Below are positions 1-8,117 of a stretch of DNA of 64,000 nt, in pieces. Position numbers and translations under genes: made by a program. The notes under the pieces are model-generated. The model saw only the letters and a program-made list of their open reading frames with translations, did not search any database and had not been told where the DNA came from. Position 1 is the stretch's first letter. Each line of letters starts with the position of its first letter. Origin of the DNA: Flavobacterium sp. CFS9 (GTDB lineage Bacteria; Bacteroidota; Bacteroidia; Flavobacteriales; Flavobacteriaceae); contig NZ_AP031573.1 of assembly GCF_041154745.1 (NCBI RefSeq), positions 1,426,001-1,490,000 on the forward strand. The letters are read 5' to 3'.

Positions 1-398
1 TTCATCTCATTTTAGAAAACGACACATTGCCCAATATTGATATTAACAAAGATGAAGAAACTATAAATTCAACATTGTATTCTCTGGATACCCTGAAAGA
101 ATTTCTAGGCAACGACAATAACGAACTAAAGGAAATTTTGAAATCGTTTATCGAAAACAGTTCTGAGAATCTGAACTCTTTAGAAAATGCCTTTAAGGCA
201 AAAAACACGGCCGAAATTAACTCCATTGCACATCGAATGGCTCCTATGTTTAAACAGATTCAGACACAGGAAATTAGTGAAATTTTAAAAATTTTAGAAA
301 GTACAAATCTTGATATTTCTGAAGTAGACAGCATCCTGAATACTTTAAAATCTAAAACTAATGTCCTTTTTGACGCCTTACAACAAGAAATAGCTTAA
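1..398 (+). CDS. HPt (histidine phosphotransfer) domain, C-terminal end of a probable hybrid sensor kinase (5' truncated)
   Basis: The frame is open to the window start, so this is the tail of a longer protein; the first possible internal start (TTG at 27) is not needed. The visible ~130 residues are acidic and helical and contain an HPt-type phospho-acceptor motif, IAHRMAPMFKQ, at about residue 75 of the visible part. HPt domains carry phosphate between receiver domains in a phosphorelay, and in Bacteroidota they often end hybrid kinases. The gene is convergent with the sigma-54 response regulator and their stop codons overlap (395-398), so the two are probably partners. The domain call is good; the hybrid-kinase context is inferred because the kinase lies outside the window. 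Confidence 0.75.
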   Translation, partial: HLILENDTLPNIDINKDEETINSTLYSLDTLKEFLGNDNNELKEILKSFIENSSENLNSLENAFKAKNTAEINSIAHRMAPMFKQIQTQEISEILKILESTNLDISEVDSILNTLKSKTNVLFDALQQEIA

Positions 399-1744
399 TC
401 TATATTGTAATGCTTTAATTTATTGTAAAGCGTTTTTCTGGTAATTTTAAGCAGTTTGGCTGCCTCCGATTTGTTGTTCTGCGCTCTGGACAACGCCTGA
501 ATAATGGCTTCTCTTTCATTTTCAGATAACGAAAAATTATCGTTGGAACCTGTCGGTTTTTGTATCTGAAAAAACTCTGCCGGCAAAACGTCACTTTCTA
601 TAAACTCACCTTTGGACAGCAATGTCGAACGTTTGACACAATTTTGCAGTTCACGTAAATTTCCCGGCCAGTTATAATTTTGAAAAATCGAAACCACTTC
701 CGGCGAAAATCCAATGACTTCCTTGTTCAGCTGTTGATTTGCTTTTTCGAGGAAATAATCTGCAAAAACCATCAAATCTTCCTCCCGCTCTTTCAAAGAA
801 GGCGACAGTATGGAAAACTCGTTGATTCTATGGTATAAATCTTCTCTAAAATCACCGTTTTTTACTGCCTCACGCAAATCTTCATTCGTAGCCGTAATAA
901 TGCGTATATCGACGTTTATTTCTTTATTACTTCCAACAGGTTTAATTTTTCGTTCCTGAAGAGCTCTTAAAAGTTGGATTTGATTCTCATAAGAAAGATT
1001 CCCAATTTCGTCCAGAAAAAGAGTTCCGCCATTGGCCGCTTCAAAATAACCCATTTTGTCGCTAATCGCACCGGTGAAAGATCCTTTTAAATGTCCGAAG
1101 AATTCACTTGCTGCCAATTCTTTTGGAATAGCTCCGCAATCGACCGCAATAAAATTGTTGTTTTTCCTTAAACTTTGCTGATGGATACTTTTGGCAATAA
1201 TTTCTTTTCCGGTTCCACTCTCTCCAATAATCAAAACCGACATATCTGTCGGGCTTACCAATTGAATATGATCCAAAAGTTTTTTAGACGCTATAGAAAT
1301 TCCTTTTACAAATTCGTTGTCGGCAGTAGTTTGTTTTTTTGTGGTTTTCTTCTCCTTCACCACTACTTCTTCCGTCTCCTCTTCTGAAGCTTTTAAAGCA
1401 TTTGTGATGACCAGTAAAACTTCATCCGGATTGAAGGGTTTTGAAATGTAATCGGCGGCGCCATTTTTGATGGCTTTAACTGCAGTATTAACATCAGAGT
1501 AGCCCGTCATCAAAATTACCGGAACCTGGGGGTGTGCCGTTTTAATTTCAGCCATAAGTCCGATACCATCAGAATCAGGCAAACGGAGATCTGTTAAAAT
1601 CAAATCGAAAGATTCTTTTTTGATTGCGACTCTGGCTTCAGCAGCAGAGAAAGCAATAGTTACTTCGTATGTTTTTTTGATTAGAAATTTCTCTAATAAT
1701 TTGCAAAACGAAATATCATCTTCTATCAGTAATATCTTTGGCAT
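395..1744 (-). CDS. Sigma-54-dependent response regulator (NtrC family)
   Basis: The 449-residue protein has the full three-domain NtrC layout. A receiver (about 1-120) carries the acidic pocket EDD and phospho-acceptor Asp52 in LILTDLRLPD. A charged linker is followed by an AAA+ ATPase (about 145-375) with Walker A GESGTGKE and the sigma-54 contact loop GSFTGA, a common variant of GAFTGA. A Fis-type helix-turn-helix ends the protein (about 405-449, RAQNNKSEAAKLLKITRKTL). It would activate RNA polymerase-sigma54 when phosphorylated, probably by the convergent kinase/HPt gene whose stop codon it overlaps. Its targets are unknown. The PepSY-like array is next to it, but I saw no convincing -24/-12 site there. 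Confidence 0.93.
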   Translation of the reverse strand: MPKILLIEDDISFCKLLEKFLIKKTYEVTIAFSAAEARVAIKKESFDLILTDLRLPDSDGIGLMAEIKTAHPQVPVILMTGYSDVNTAVKAIKNGAADYISKPFNPDEVLLVITNALKASEEETEEVVVKEKKTTKKQTTADNEFVKGISIASKKLLDHIQLVSPTDMSVLIIGESGTGKEIIAKSIHQQSLRKNNNFIAVDCGAIPKELAASEFFGHLKGSFTGAISDKMGYFEAANGGTLFLDEIGNLSYENQIQLLRALQERKIKPVGSNKEINVDIRIITATNEDLREAVKNGDFREDLYHRINEFSILSPSLKEREEDLMVFADYFLEKANQQLNKEVIGFSPEVVSIFQNYNWPGNLRELQNCVKRSTLLSKGEFIESDVLPAEFFQIQKPTGSNDNFSLSENEREAIIQALSRAQNNKSEAAKLLKITRKTLYNKLKHYNID

Positions 1745-1802
1745 TTGTTTCTGAGGACTTTTTTGCTAAAATAATACTAATAAAATTGTCTTTTCACAAA
1801 AT

Positions 1803-1840
1803 TATGTAAAAAAAAGAGATTGCTTATCGCAATCTCTTTT
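1803..1840 (-). terminator. Intrinsic terminator of the PepSY-like array
   Basis: A perfect 12-bp stem pairs 1812-1823 (AAAAGAGATTGC) with 1829-1840, with a 5-nt loop. Read on the minus strand it is followed by a run of T. It lies downstream of the last PepSY-like gene (stop at 1873) and upstream of the response regulator start, so it should separate the two transcripts. Confidence 0.85.
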
Positions 1841-1872
1841 TCACCAAAAACATAAATCTAAAATTCACCTAA

Positions 1873-2166
1873 TTATATCTTCAACCAGTTGCCATTGACA
1901 TCTGAAAAAACAGTAGCCTTTTGGTCCCCAACTGATATCTCAAGTTTGTAATCCTTTTTTTCGTTTACCCATGCTTTAACAAGTTTAGCCCCCGGATAAG
2001 CGGTTTGCAGTGCCGTTTTTACAGCAGCTGGTACAGCATCTGCAGTAACTTCTGTATATTCTGTTTGAATTGAAACAGTTATATTCTCCATTTTAGGGGC
2101 TGTCATTTTATAAGCATAAATAGACATGCTCCCTAAAACTATTGCTGCTAAGATTAACTTTTTCAT
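1873..2166 (-). CDS. Small secreted PepSY-like protein, copy 6 of 6
   Basis: The 97-residue protein has an N-terminal signal peptide (MKKLILAAIVLGSMSIYA) and one PepSY-like module: a helix AVPAAVKTALQTAYPGAKL, then strands around KKDYKLEISVGDQ, ending NGNWLKI. It is the last gene of six tandem paralogues, 11 bp after the previous one, and is followed by a terminator. Proteins with this fold are periplasmic or surface binding/inhibitory modules; the ligand is unknown. The region before the module (MTAPKMENITVSIQTEYTEV) differs from the other copies. Confidence 0.8.
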   Translation of the reverse strand: MKKLILAAIVLGSMSIYAYKMTAPKMENITVSIQTEYTEVTADAVPAAVKTALQTAYPGAKLVKAWVNEKKDYKLEISVGDQKATVFSDVNGNWLKI

Positions 2167-2177
2167 ATTATTCTTTT

Positions 2178-2483
2178 TTAATATTTCGGAGCAATGACTC
2201 CTTTGTCATCTGTGAAAACAAAATGTTTGTCATTATCTTTCCCCGAATTAAGTTCTAATTTGTATTGCTTTTTCGGGTTTACATAAGCCTTTACAAGCTT
2301 TGAACCCGGGAAAGATTTTTCTAAAGTCGCTTTAACTTCAGCGGGAAGCGCTTCTGGTTTTATTTCCTTAAAATTGTCCTGAAATTTAATAACATTCAAA
2401 ACTGATTTTCTTAATGTAGTCGCTTCTGCATTTGTTAATAAACCTCCTAAAATGATTACAGCTGATAAAATTAATTTTTTCAT
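2178..2483 (-). CDS. Small secreted PepSY-like protein, copy 5 of 6 (diverged)
   Basis: The 101-residue protein has a signal peptide MKKLILSAVIILGGLLTNAEA, the helix ALPAEVKATLEKSFPGSKL and the strand KKQYKLELNSGKDND. It is the most divergent member: the C-terminus ends KGVIAPKY instead of the GNxLKK of its neighbours, and the loop after the strand is longer. It may therefore bind something different. It belongs to the tandem array and is probably co-transcribed with copy 6. Confidence 0.78.
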   Translation of the reverse strand: MKKLILSAVIILGGLLTNAEATTLRKSVLNVIKFQDNFKEIKPEALPAEVKATLEKSFPGSKLVKAYVNPKKQYKLELNSGKDNDKHFVFTDDKGVIAPKY

Positions 2484-2529
2484 AAGTACTTGCTTTTTTT
2501 AATTACTATTAGCTGATAAAATTAGGAAT

Positions 2530-2826
2530 TTATTTTTTAAGAATATTTCCGGAAGCATCTGTAAACACAGTGTATTTTTTATCTCCGCTGGAAATTTCCA
2601 GTTTATACTCATCCTTCTCGCTCTTATACGCTTTTTCAAGTTTTGTGTTAGGGAAAGATTTTTCGACTGTTGATTTAACTGCAGCCGGAATTGCATCCGT
2701 ACCGATCTCTTTATATTCATCCTGAACAATTACAGATTGAATGTCTGAAGTTTGTACTACCGGAGTCGATGCCTGAACTGACAAACCTCCAAGAACAATC
2801 GCTGCTGATAAAATTAATTTTTTCAT
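2530..2826 (-). CDS. Small secreted PepSY-like protein, copy 4 of 6
   Basis: The 98-residue protein has a signal peptide MKKLILSAAIVLGGLSVQAS and a PepSY-like module with IPAAVKSTVEKSFPNTKL and DEYKLEISSGDKKYTVF, ending SGNILKK. An overlapping ORF in another frame (2499-2729) has no signal peptide or family resemblance and is a shadow. The gene sits in the middle of the array with 29-46 bp gaps to its neighbours. Confidence 0.82.
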   Translation of the reverse strand: MKKLILSAAIVLGGLSVQASTPVVQTSDIQSVIVQDEYKEIGTDAIPAAVKSTVEKSFPNTKLEKAYKSEKDEYKLEISSGDKKYTVFTDASGNILKK

Positions 2827-2855
2827 AATAAATGGTTTTTATGGGTTACTAATCG

Positions 2856-3146
2856 TTATTTTTTAAGAATATTTCCGGAAGCATCTGTATAAACTATAGA
2901 TTTTTCACCTCTTACGGTGATCTCTATTTTATACTCTTTCTTTGCATTTACATAAGCTTTGTCCAGCTTTACACCCGGATAAGCAGCATCTAGTGCCGTT
3001 TTGATCGCAGCCGGAACTGCATCAACTTCTTTATATTCATCCTGAACACTTACAGTTTTCACCAATAAACCTGTCATTGTTCCATTTCCTGCCTGCACAG
3101 ACAAACTACCTAACAAGATAGCTGCCGATAAGATTAACTTTTTCAT
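2856..3146 (-). CDS. Small secreted PepSY-like protein, copy 3 of 6
   Basis: The 96-residue protein has a signal peptide MKKLILSAAILLGSLSVQA, then VPAAIKTALDAAYPGVKL and KKEYKIEITVRGEKSIVYT, ending DASGNILKK. It is very close to copy 4 in its start and end, pointing to recent tandem duplication. As in the other copies the mature part is only about 75 residues, so it is a single free-standing module. Confidence 0.82.
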   Translation of the reverse strand: MKKLILSAAILLGSLSVQAGNGTMTGLLVKTVSVQDEYKEVDAVPAAIKTALDAAYPGVKLDKAYVNAKKEYKIEITVRGEKSIVYTDASGNILKK

Positions 3147-3175
3147 AATGATCCTTTTTTATGGTTCTTTACTAA

Positions 3176-3472
3176 TTATTTTTTGATCCAGGTTCCATCT
3201 GCATTTGCATAAAGAGAGCCTACTTTGTCGCCTACTGTGACACTAAGTTTGTACTCCGATTTTTCATTTTTAAATGCTTTTGAAAGTATTGCATCCGGAT
3301 ACGCTTTTTTAAGAGCATCGATTACAGCAGCAGGAACTTCTTCCACTTTAATTTCAGTGTACTCCTCCTGGATAACTGCTATTTTTACGATAGTATTTGA
3401 TATTGGAGAAGTTGAAGCAAATGATGTTAAACCTCCCAAAACGATTGCGGCTGATAGAAATAAATTTTTCAT
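3176..3472 (-). CDS. Small secreted PepSY-like protein, copy 2 of 6
   Basis: The 98-residue protein has a signal peptide MKNLFLSAAIVLGGLTSFAS and the module VPAAVIDALKKAYPDAIL followed by KSEYKLSVTVGDKVGSLYA, ending ADGTWIKK. With copy 1 it forms a subfamily (MKNLF start, ADGTWIKK end) distinct from copies 3-4 (MKKLI start, SGNILKK end). An antisense ORF at 3225-3488 mirrors this gene and is a shadow. Confidence 0.82.
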   Translation of the reverse strand: MKNLFLSAAIVLGGLTSFASTSPISNTIVKIAVIQEEYTEIKVEEVPAAVIDALKKAYPDAILSKAFKNEKSEYKLSVTVGDKVGSLYANADGTWIKK

Positions 3473-3545
3473 AGTGTGTATAATTTAGTACTCTTAATTT
3501 TATTTTAATGTTCTTAATCTGAATAAACATAAGAACGGCTTTACC

Positions 3546-3842
3546 TTATTTTTTAATCCAGGTTCCGTCTGCATTAGCAAAAAGGTTACCTACCTTTTCT
3601 CCAACTGTAACGTCTAATTTGTACTCGGATTTTTCGTTTTTATACGCTTTTGTAAGCACAGCGCTTGGATATGCTTTTTTCAAAGCTTCAGTAATTGCAA
3701 CTGGCAATTCTTCTAATTTGATCTCTGTATATTCGTCTGCAACAGAAACCGTTTTAACGATAGTGTTTGCAATTGGAGCATTTGATGCGAATGATGTTAA
3801 ACCTCCTAAAACAATTGCGGCTGATAAAAATAAATTTTTCAT
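3546..3842 (-). CDS. Small secreted PepSY-like protein, copy 1 of 6 (promoter-proximal)
   Basis: The 98-residue protein has a signal peptide MKNLFLSAAIVLGGLTSFAS, identical in sequence to that of copy 2, then LPVAITEALKKAYPSAVL and KSEYKLDVTVGEKVGNLFA, ending ADGTWIKK. It is the first gene of the array in the direction of transcription. A 73-bp gap to copy 2 is the largest in the array, so copies 2-6 could have a second promoter. I saw neither a TAnnTTTG box nor a -24/-12 element clear enough to call upstream of 3842. Confidence 0.82.
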   Translation of the reverse strand: MKNLFLSAAIVLGGLTSFASNAPIANTIVKTVSVADEYTEIKLEELPVAITEALKKAYPSAVLTKAYKNEKSEYKLDVTVGEKVGNLFANADGTWIKK

Positions 3843-4056
3843 AATGTGTACGTTTTAAATTATTAATAGTTGTTTACGCTTTAGATAATGAAATTATTAT
3901 GCCGTAACGAAAACGTTGTACCTGCAATTACTTAAATCCTTATTTTTAAAGGGATTAAACCATTTATGCCAAAATTTAAAATTTACAAAAAGTGTGTAAC
4001 TCAGGTAAAACCTGTATAAAAAATACACACATCAAGTGTTTACTTCACCAAAAAAC

Positions 4057-4089
4057 AAACCCGATAAGTTTCTAAAACCTATCGGGTTT
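4057..4089. repeat. Dispersed palindrome (AAACCCGATA type)
   Basis: A perfect 10-bp inverted repeat pairs AAACCCGATA (4057-4066) with TATCGGGTTT (4080-4089) around a 13-nt loop. It resembles the palindrome at 25428-25464, which shares the AAACC-GAYAGGTTT pattern, so it is probably a genome-wide intergenic repeat rather than a gene-specific terminator. The rest of the 3843-4140 gap is AT-rich, with no gene that I can see. Confidence 0.6.
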
Positions 4090-4099
4090 ACCAGTTGGT

Positions 4100-4137
4100 A
4101 ACATAAAAAAAGGCTGTTGAAAAATCAACAGCCTTTA
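4100..4137 (-). terminator. Intrinsic terminator of the accB-accC operon
   Basis: A perfect 12-bp stem pairs AAAGGCTGTTGA (4109-4120) with TCAACAGCCTTT (4125-4136) around a 4-nt loop. A T-run follows on the minus strand. The stem ends 5 bp after the accC stop codon. Confidence 0.88.
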
Positions 4138-4140
4138 ATT

Positions 4141-5490
4141 TTATTCCTCAATAGGTTTCATTTTAAATGTATCCATAAAAGCAGTAGTATAATCTCCTGC
4201 AATATATTTTGGGTCATCCATCAATTGTCTATGGAATGGTATTGTCGTTTTGATGCCTTCAATTACAAATTCATCTAAAGCTCTTCTCATTTTACTGATA
4301 GCTTCTTCTCTTGATTGTGCAGTTGTAATTAACTTTGCAATCATCGAATCGTAGTTTGGCGGAATGCTGTAACCAGAATATACGTGAGTATCTAAACGTA
4401 CTCCGTGTCCTCCTGGCATGTGAAGTGTAGTAATCTTTCCTGGTGAAGGGCGAAAATCGTTATAAGGATCTTCAGCATTGATACGACATTCGATAGCATG
4501 TAATTGTGGCAAGTAGTTCTTCCCTGAAATTGGAATTCCAGCTGCTACCATAATTTGCTCACGGATCAAATCGTAATCAATTACCTGTTCTGTAATTGGG
4601 TGCTCCACCTGAATACGCGTATTCATTTCCATGAAGTAGAAGTTTCTGTGTTTGTCCACCAAAAACTCAACTGTTCCAGCTCCTTCATACTTAATAAACT
4701 CAGCAGCTTTTACAGCAGCCTCACCCATTTTAGTACGTAATTCGTCTGTCATGAAAGGCGAAGGTGTTTCTTCTGTCAATTTCTGGTGGCGACGTTGTAC
4801 AGAACAATCTCTTTCAGAAAGGTGACATGCTTTTCCGTATGAATCTCCAACAACCTGAATTTCGATATGACGTGGCTCTTCGATAAGTTTCTCCATGTAC
4901 ATTCCGTCATTTCCAAATGCAGCGGCAGCTTCCTGACGTGCACTTTCCCATGCTTTCAACAATTCATCTTCTTTCCATACCGCACGCATTCCTTTTCCAC
5001 CACCGCCGGCAGTAGCTTTAAGCATTACCGGGTAACCAAATTCTTTAGCTAACTTTTGTGTTTGTTCGAAAGATTCTAATAATCCGTCAGAACCTGGTAC
5101 ACATGGAACTCCTGCAGCTTTCATCGTCGCTTTTGCAGAAGCTTTATCTCCCATTCTGTCAATCATTTCAGGAGCTGCACCAATAAATTTGATTCCGTGC
5201 TCCTGACAGATTTTTGAAAATTTGGCATTCTCAGAAAGAAATCCATAACCTGGATGTATTGCATCTGCGTTAGTAATTTCGGCAGCAGCAATTATATTTG
5301 ACATTTTCAAATACGATAAGTTACTTGGAGGGGGACCAATACAAACCGCTTCATCAGCAAACTTAACATGTAAACTTTCAGCATCGGCTGTAGAGTAAAC
5401 CGCTACAGTTTTGATTCCCATTTCTTTACATGTACGAATTACACGAAGTGCAATTTCTCCTCTATTTGCAATTAATATTTTTTTAAACAT
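4141..5490 (-). CDS. accC: Acetyl-CoA carboxylase, biotin carboxylase subunit
   Basis: This 449-residue enzyme carboxylates the biotin on AccB with ATP and bicarbonate, the first half-reaction of malonyl-CoA synthesis for fatty acids. It has the N-terminal motif [16 protein letters not shown], an ATP-grasp domain with the glycine-rich loop GGGGKGMR, the catalytic stretch [14 protein letters not shown], and a C-terminal domain with INAEDP. I chose the ATG at 5490 (MFKKIL), which matches the family start; the longer frame from 5520 adds ten unrelated residues. It follows accB, separated by about 85 bp holding an inverted repeat. Length and motifs are normal. Confidence 0.97.
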   Translation of the reverse strand: MFKKILIANRGEIALRVIRTCKEMGIKTVAVYSTADAESLHVKFADEAVCIGPPPSNLSYLKMSNIIAAAEITNADAIHPGYGFLSENAKFSKICQEHGIKFIGAAPEMIDRMGDKASAKATMKAAGVPCVPGSDGLLESFEQTQKLAKEFGYPVMLKATAGGGGKGMRAVWKEDELLKAWESARQEAAAAFGNDGMYMEKLIEEPRHIEIQVVGDSYGKACHLSERDCSVQRRHQKLTEETPSPFMTDELRTKMGEAAVKAAEFIKYEGAGTVEFLVDKHRNFYFMEMNTRIQVEHPITEQVIDYDLIREQIMVAAGIPISGKNYLPQLHAIECRINAEDPYNDFRPSPGKITTLHMPGGHGVRLDTHVYSGYSIPPNYDSMIAKLITTAQSREEAISKMRRALDEFVIEGIKTTIPFHRQLMDDPKYIAGDYTTAFMDTFKMKPIEE

Positions 5491-5511
5491 CTTATTTATA
5501 TTAAAAATTAC

Positions 5512-5568
5512 AAATTCCAATCTCCAAATTCCAATAATTTGGATTTTGTGATTTCTCTATTGGAATTT
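5512..5568. repeat. Inverted repeat between accB and accC
   Basis: AAATTCCAAT (5512-5521) is repeated at 5527-5535 as part of a CCAAATTCCAATAATTTGG palindrome and pairs with ATTGGAATTT at 5559-5568. The element fills most of the accB/accC gap, inside one operon. It resembles a dispersed intergenic repeat rather than a terminator, as no T-run follows. Confidence 0.5.
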
Positions 5569-5575
5569 TTAAAAA

Positions 5576-6067
5576 CTATGATGGATCAACTAAGAATAAA
5601 GGTTGGTCAAATTCTACAGGAGACATATCGTCAACAAGAATTTTTACAATTTTACCTGAAACTTCCGATTCGATTTCGTTGAATAATTTCATTGCTTCAA
5701 TTACACAAAGAACATCACCTTTTGCTACAGTGCTTCCAACTTCAGTAAATACTGGCTTATCCGGAGACGGTTTTCTGTAAAAAGTTCCAATAATTGGAGA
5801 TTTAATAGTAATGAATTTAGAATCTTCAACAGCAGCTGCAGGTGCTTCTGCACTTACATTTACAACTACAGGAGCTGTTTGTTGAGGAACAACTGCTTGT
5901 GGCAATGCTGCCTGAGCTGGTAATTGCTGTACATAAGTAGCTTCAGTTACATTCGTTTCTAAAGTTGTTCTGATCGTGATTTTCACATCATCCATTTCCA
6001 ACTTTACTTCTGCAACACCCGAATTTGCTACAAATTTGATTAGGTTTTGAATTTCTTTTAAATCCAT
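5576..6067 (-). CDS. accB: Acetyl-CoA carboxylase, biotin carboxyl carrier protein
   Basis: The 163-residue protein carries the biotin that shuttles CO2 between AccC and the carboxyltransferase. The N-terminal part (about 1-35) is the small helical/strand region typical of AccB. An Ala/Pro/Gln-rich flexible linker follows (about 45-90), and then a C-terminal biotinyl domain with the biotinylation motif [10 protein letters not shown]. It is 23 bp after fabH and directly before accC, a common order in Bacteroidota. Confidence 0.96.
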   Translation of the reverse strand: MDLKEIQNLIKFVANSGVAEVKLEMDDVKITIRTTLETNVTEATYVQQLPAQAALPQAVVPQQTAPVVVNVSAEAPAAAVEDSKFITIKSPIIGTFYRKPSPDKPVFTEVGSTVAKGDVLCVIEAMKLFNEIESEVSGKIVKILVDDMSPVEFDQPLFLVDPS

Positions 6068-6090
6068 AATGATTCGTTTTTAGTTTTGAT

Positions 6091-7089
6091 TTATTTTTTA
6101 TCGTATGCCCATTTTAAGTAAATAGATCCCCAGGTGAATCCACCACCGAAAGCGGCAAAAATAATATTATCTCCTTTTTTAAGCAAATGTTCAAAGTCGC
6201 TTAATACTAATGGCAACGTAGCTGAAGTGGTGTTACCATACTTTTCAATATTCACCAATACTTTTGAATCCTCAAGATTCATTCTGCTTGCAGTAGCATC
6301 GATGATACGTCTGTTTGCCTGATGTGGCACTAACCAGTTCACGTCCTGATTCGTAAGATTGTTTCTTTGTAAAATCAATTCGCTGGCATCAGCCATATTG
6401 GTTACAGCATATTTAAAAACGGTTTTTCCGTCCTGAATAATATTGTGTTGTTTGTTTTGTACAGTCTCCGCTGTAGTTGGAGTTAAAGAACCTCCTGCAG
6501 AAATTTTAAGAAAATCGCGTCCTACACCGTCGCTTCGTAAGTATTCATCTTGTAAGCCTAAGCCTTCGTAATTTGGTTCGAATAAAACGGCTCCTGCTCC
6601 GTCACCAAAAATAATACAAGTTGCTCTGTCTGTATAATCTACAATTGATGACATTTTATCGGCACCAATTAATAGTACTTTTTTATATCTTCCTGACTGC
6701 ACATAAGCTGCAGCAGTAGACATTCCGTATAAGAAACTTGAACATGCCGCCTGCAAATCATAAGCAAATGCATTGGTAGCTCCAATTTCTGTTGCAACAA
6801 AAACTCCTGTAGAGGCTACCGGCATATCTGCTGTAGCTGTTGCCATAATAATCAGATCAATCTCTAACGGATCAATATTAGCTTTTGCTATTAAATCCTG
6901 TGCTGCTTTTATAGCAAGAAACGATGTTCCTTTATCAGCATCTTTTAAAATCCTTCTTTCTTTAATTCCGGTACGGGTAGTAATCCATTCGTCATTGGTA
7001 TCGACCATCGTTTCCAAAACTTTGTTCGAAAGTACAAAGTCGGGAACGTAAGCTCCAACAGCGGTAATTGCGGCTGTGATTGTATTCAT
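6091..7089 (-). CDS. fabH: 3-oxoacyl-[acyl-carrier-protein] synthase III
   Basis: The 332-residue thiolase-fold enzyme condenses acetyl-CoA with malonyl-ACP to start fatty acid chains. The catalytic triad is visible: Cys in DLQAACSSFLYG, His in VPHQANRRI, Asn in YGNTTSAT. The C-terminus has the usual FGGGFTWGS motif. It is upstream of accB and accC on the same strand and downstream of rpmF, from which a terminator at 7213-7241 partly separates it. Bacteroidota genomes often carry several FabH paralogues; the L32/FabH/Acc context supports the housekeeping one. Confidence 0.95.
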   Translation of the reverse strand: MNTITAAITAVGAYVPDFVLSNKVLETMVDTNDEWITTRTGIKERRILKDADKGTSFLAIKAAQDLIAKANIDPLEIDLIIMATATADMPVASTGVFVATEIGATNAFAYDLQAACSSFLYGMSTAAAYVQSGRYKKVLLIGADKMSSIVDYTDRATCIIFGDGAGAVLFEPNYEGLGLQDEYLRSDGVGRDFLKISAGGSLTPTTAETVQNKQHNIIQDGKTVFKYAVTNMADASELILQRNNLTNQDVNWLVPHQANRRIIDATASRMNLEDSKVLVNIEKYGNTTSATLPLVLSDFEHLLKKGDNIIFAAFGGGFTWGSIYLKWAYDKK

Positions 7090-7212
7090 TATATTCTATT
7101 ATTTCGTTTCAAATACCTATCGCATTTGAAAAATTTTTAAAAGACTTGAAAATTACAAAAAAAAACGAAATTAATTTGCAGCTATTTTCTTAAAAAAAGA
7201 AAAGTATAACCA

Positions 7213-7241
7213 ACAAAAAAAACTCTCACTATGTGAGAGTT
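7213..7241 (-). terminator. Intrinsic terminator after rpmF
   Basis: AACTCTCAC (7221-7229) pairs with GTGAGAGTT (7233-7241) around a 3-nt loop, with a T-run on the minus strand. It lies in the 175-bp rpmF-fabH gap, so fabH probably has its own promoter or depends on read-through. Confidence 0.8.
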
Positions 7242-7264
7242 CCAGTATCATTTAGAGAAATGTA

Positions 7265-7459
7265 TTAAGCAACCGCTACAGATTTATCGATAACAACTTG
7301 TCCTCTGTAGTACATTTTACCTTCATGCCAGTAAGCTCTGTGGTATAAATGCGCTTCACCTGTAATAGGACATGTAGCGATCTGAGCTACAGTAGCTTTA
7401 TAGTGCGTTCTTCTTTTATCTCTTCTTGTTTTCGAGGTCTTTCTCTTAGGATGTGCCAT
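7265..7459 (-). CDS. rpmF: 50S ribosomal protein L32
   Basis: This 64-residue basic ribosomal protein starts [20 protein letters not shown], the conserved L32 N-terminus. It lacks the zinc-binding cysteine pairs found in some L32 proteins: only one Cys is present (QIATCPITG). It lies 9 bp after the YceD-like gene, the classic pairing, and upstream of fabH. Confidence 0.97.
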   Translation of the reverse strand: MAHPKRKTSKTRRDKRRTHYKATVAQIATCPITGEAHLYHRAYWHEGKMYYRGQVVIDKSVAVA

Positions 7460-7468
7460 TTTACTATA

Positions 7469-8011
7469 TTATTTATCCGTTAATAGTTTTTTTAATTTGT
7501 CCCAACGCGGGTCAGTATCTTCTTCTTGTTTACTCTCTTCTTTTTGCTCCTTTGCAGTCAGTTCATTTAGTTTGGTCAAAGCTTCGCTTTGCAGACTTCC
7601 ATCTTTCACCCCCGGATGAACTCGTTTTAGCGGTACCGAAAGCGCAATCATTTCATAAATGTACTGTGCAACATCTATTTCATGCTCTCCATGCGGTAAG
7701 ATTAAAAGCTCTTCATTATCGTCATTGAACTCTTCTCCGAAACGAACAATTAATTTCATTTTACCTTTTAATGGTAAATCAAAATCTTCGCTTGTTAGAT
7801 CACATGGTACATTTACTGTTCCTTTGTGTTTGAATTCCAACTCTAACATGTTGCTTTTCTTATCTAAAACTAAACCTACTTTGATATCCGAACTTTGAAA
7901 TTCGTCGTAATCAAAGTTCGCAAAGAACGTGTTACTTATTTGATACTCAAAATGGTGTTTTCCTAGTTTTAATCCTACGAAAGGGATTAAAAATTCTTTT
8001 GTTTTGCTCAT
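7469..8011 (-). CDS. YceD/DUF177-family protein
   Basis: The 180-residue protein has the features of the YceD family, which is almost always encoded directly before L32 and is implicated in 23S rRNA processing or accumulation. It has a central beta-rich part with NVPCDLTSEDFDLPL (the conserved Cys and Asp/Glu-rich loop) and a C-terminal stretch IALSVPLKRVHPG, followed by a charged tail ending in DPRWDKLKKLL. The spacing to rpmF is 9 bp. I am confident of the family and less so of the exact role in this phylum. Confidence 0.88.
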   Translation of the reverse strand: MSKTKEFLIPFVGLKLGKHHFEYQISNTFFANFDYDEFQSSDIKVGLVLDKKSNMLELEFKHKGTVNVPCDLTSEDFDLPLKGKMKLIVRFGEEFNDDNEELLILPHGEHEIDVAQYIYEMIALSVPLKRVHPGVKDGSLQSEALTKLNELTAKEQKEESKQEEDTDPRWDKLKKLLTDK

Positions 8012-8117
8012 TTCAACATCAATTTGTCCAATCCGTATCTAAAACTCAGATACCTGAATTGGGGTGCAAAGATATAAAATTATTATAAAACTAATAATCT
8101 TATTCACCTTTTTTTGT

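Noticed and set aside
3225..3858. Plus-strand frames opposite the first two PepSY-like genes
   Set aside because: They mirror the real genes; repeated sequence makes the shadows look alike, but they carry no signal or domain of their own.
3843..4056. Search for a sigma-54 -24/-12 promoter before the PepSY-like array
   Set aside because: No TGGCAC-N5-TTGC-like pair at the right spacing was found on the minus strand, so control by the nearby sigma-54 regulator stays a guess.
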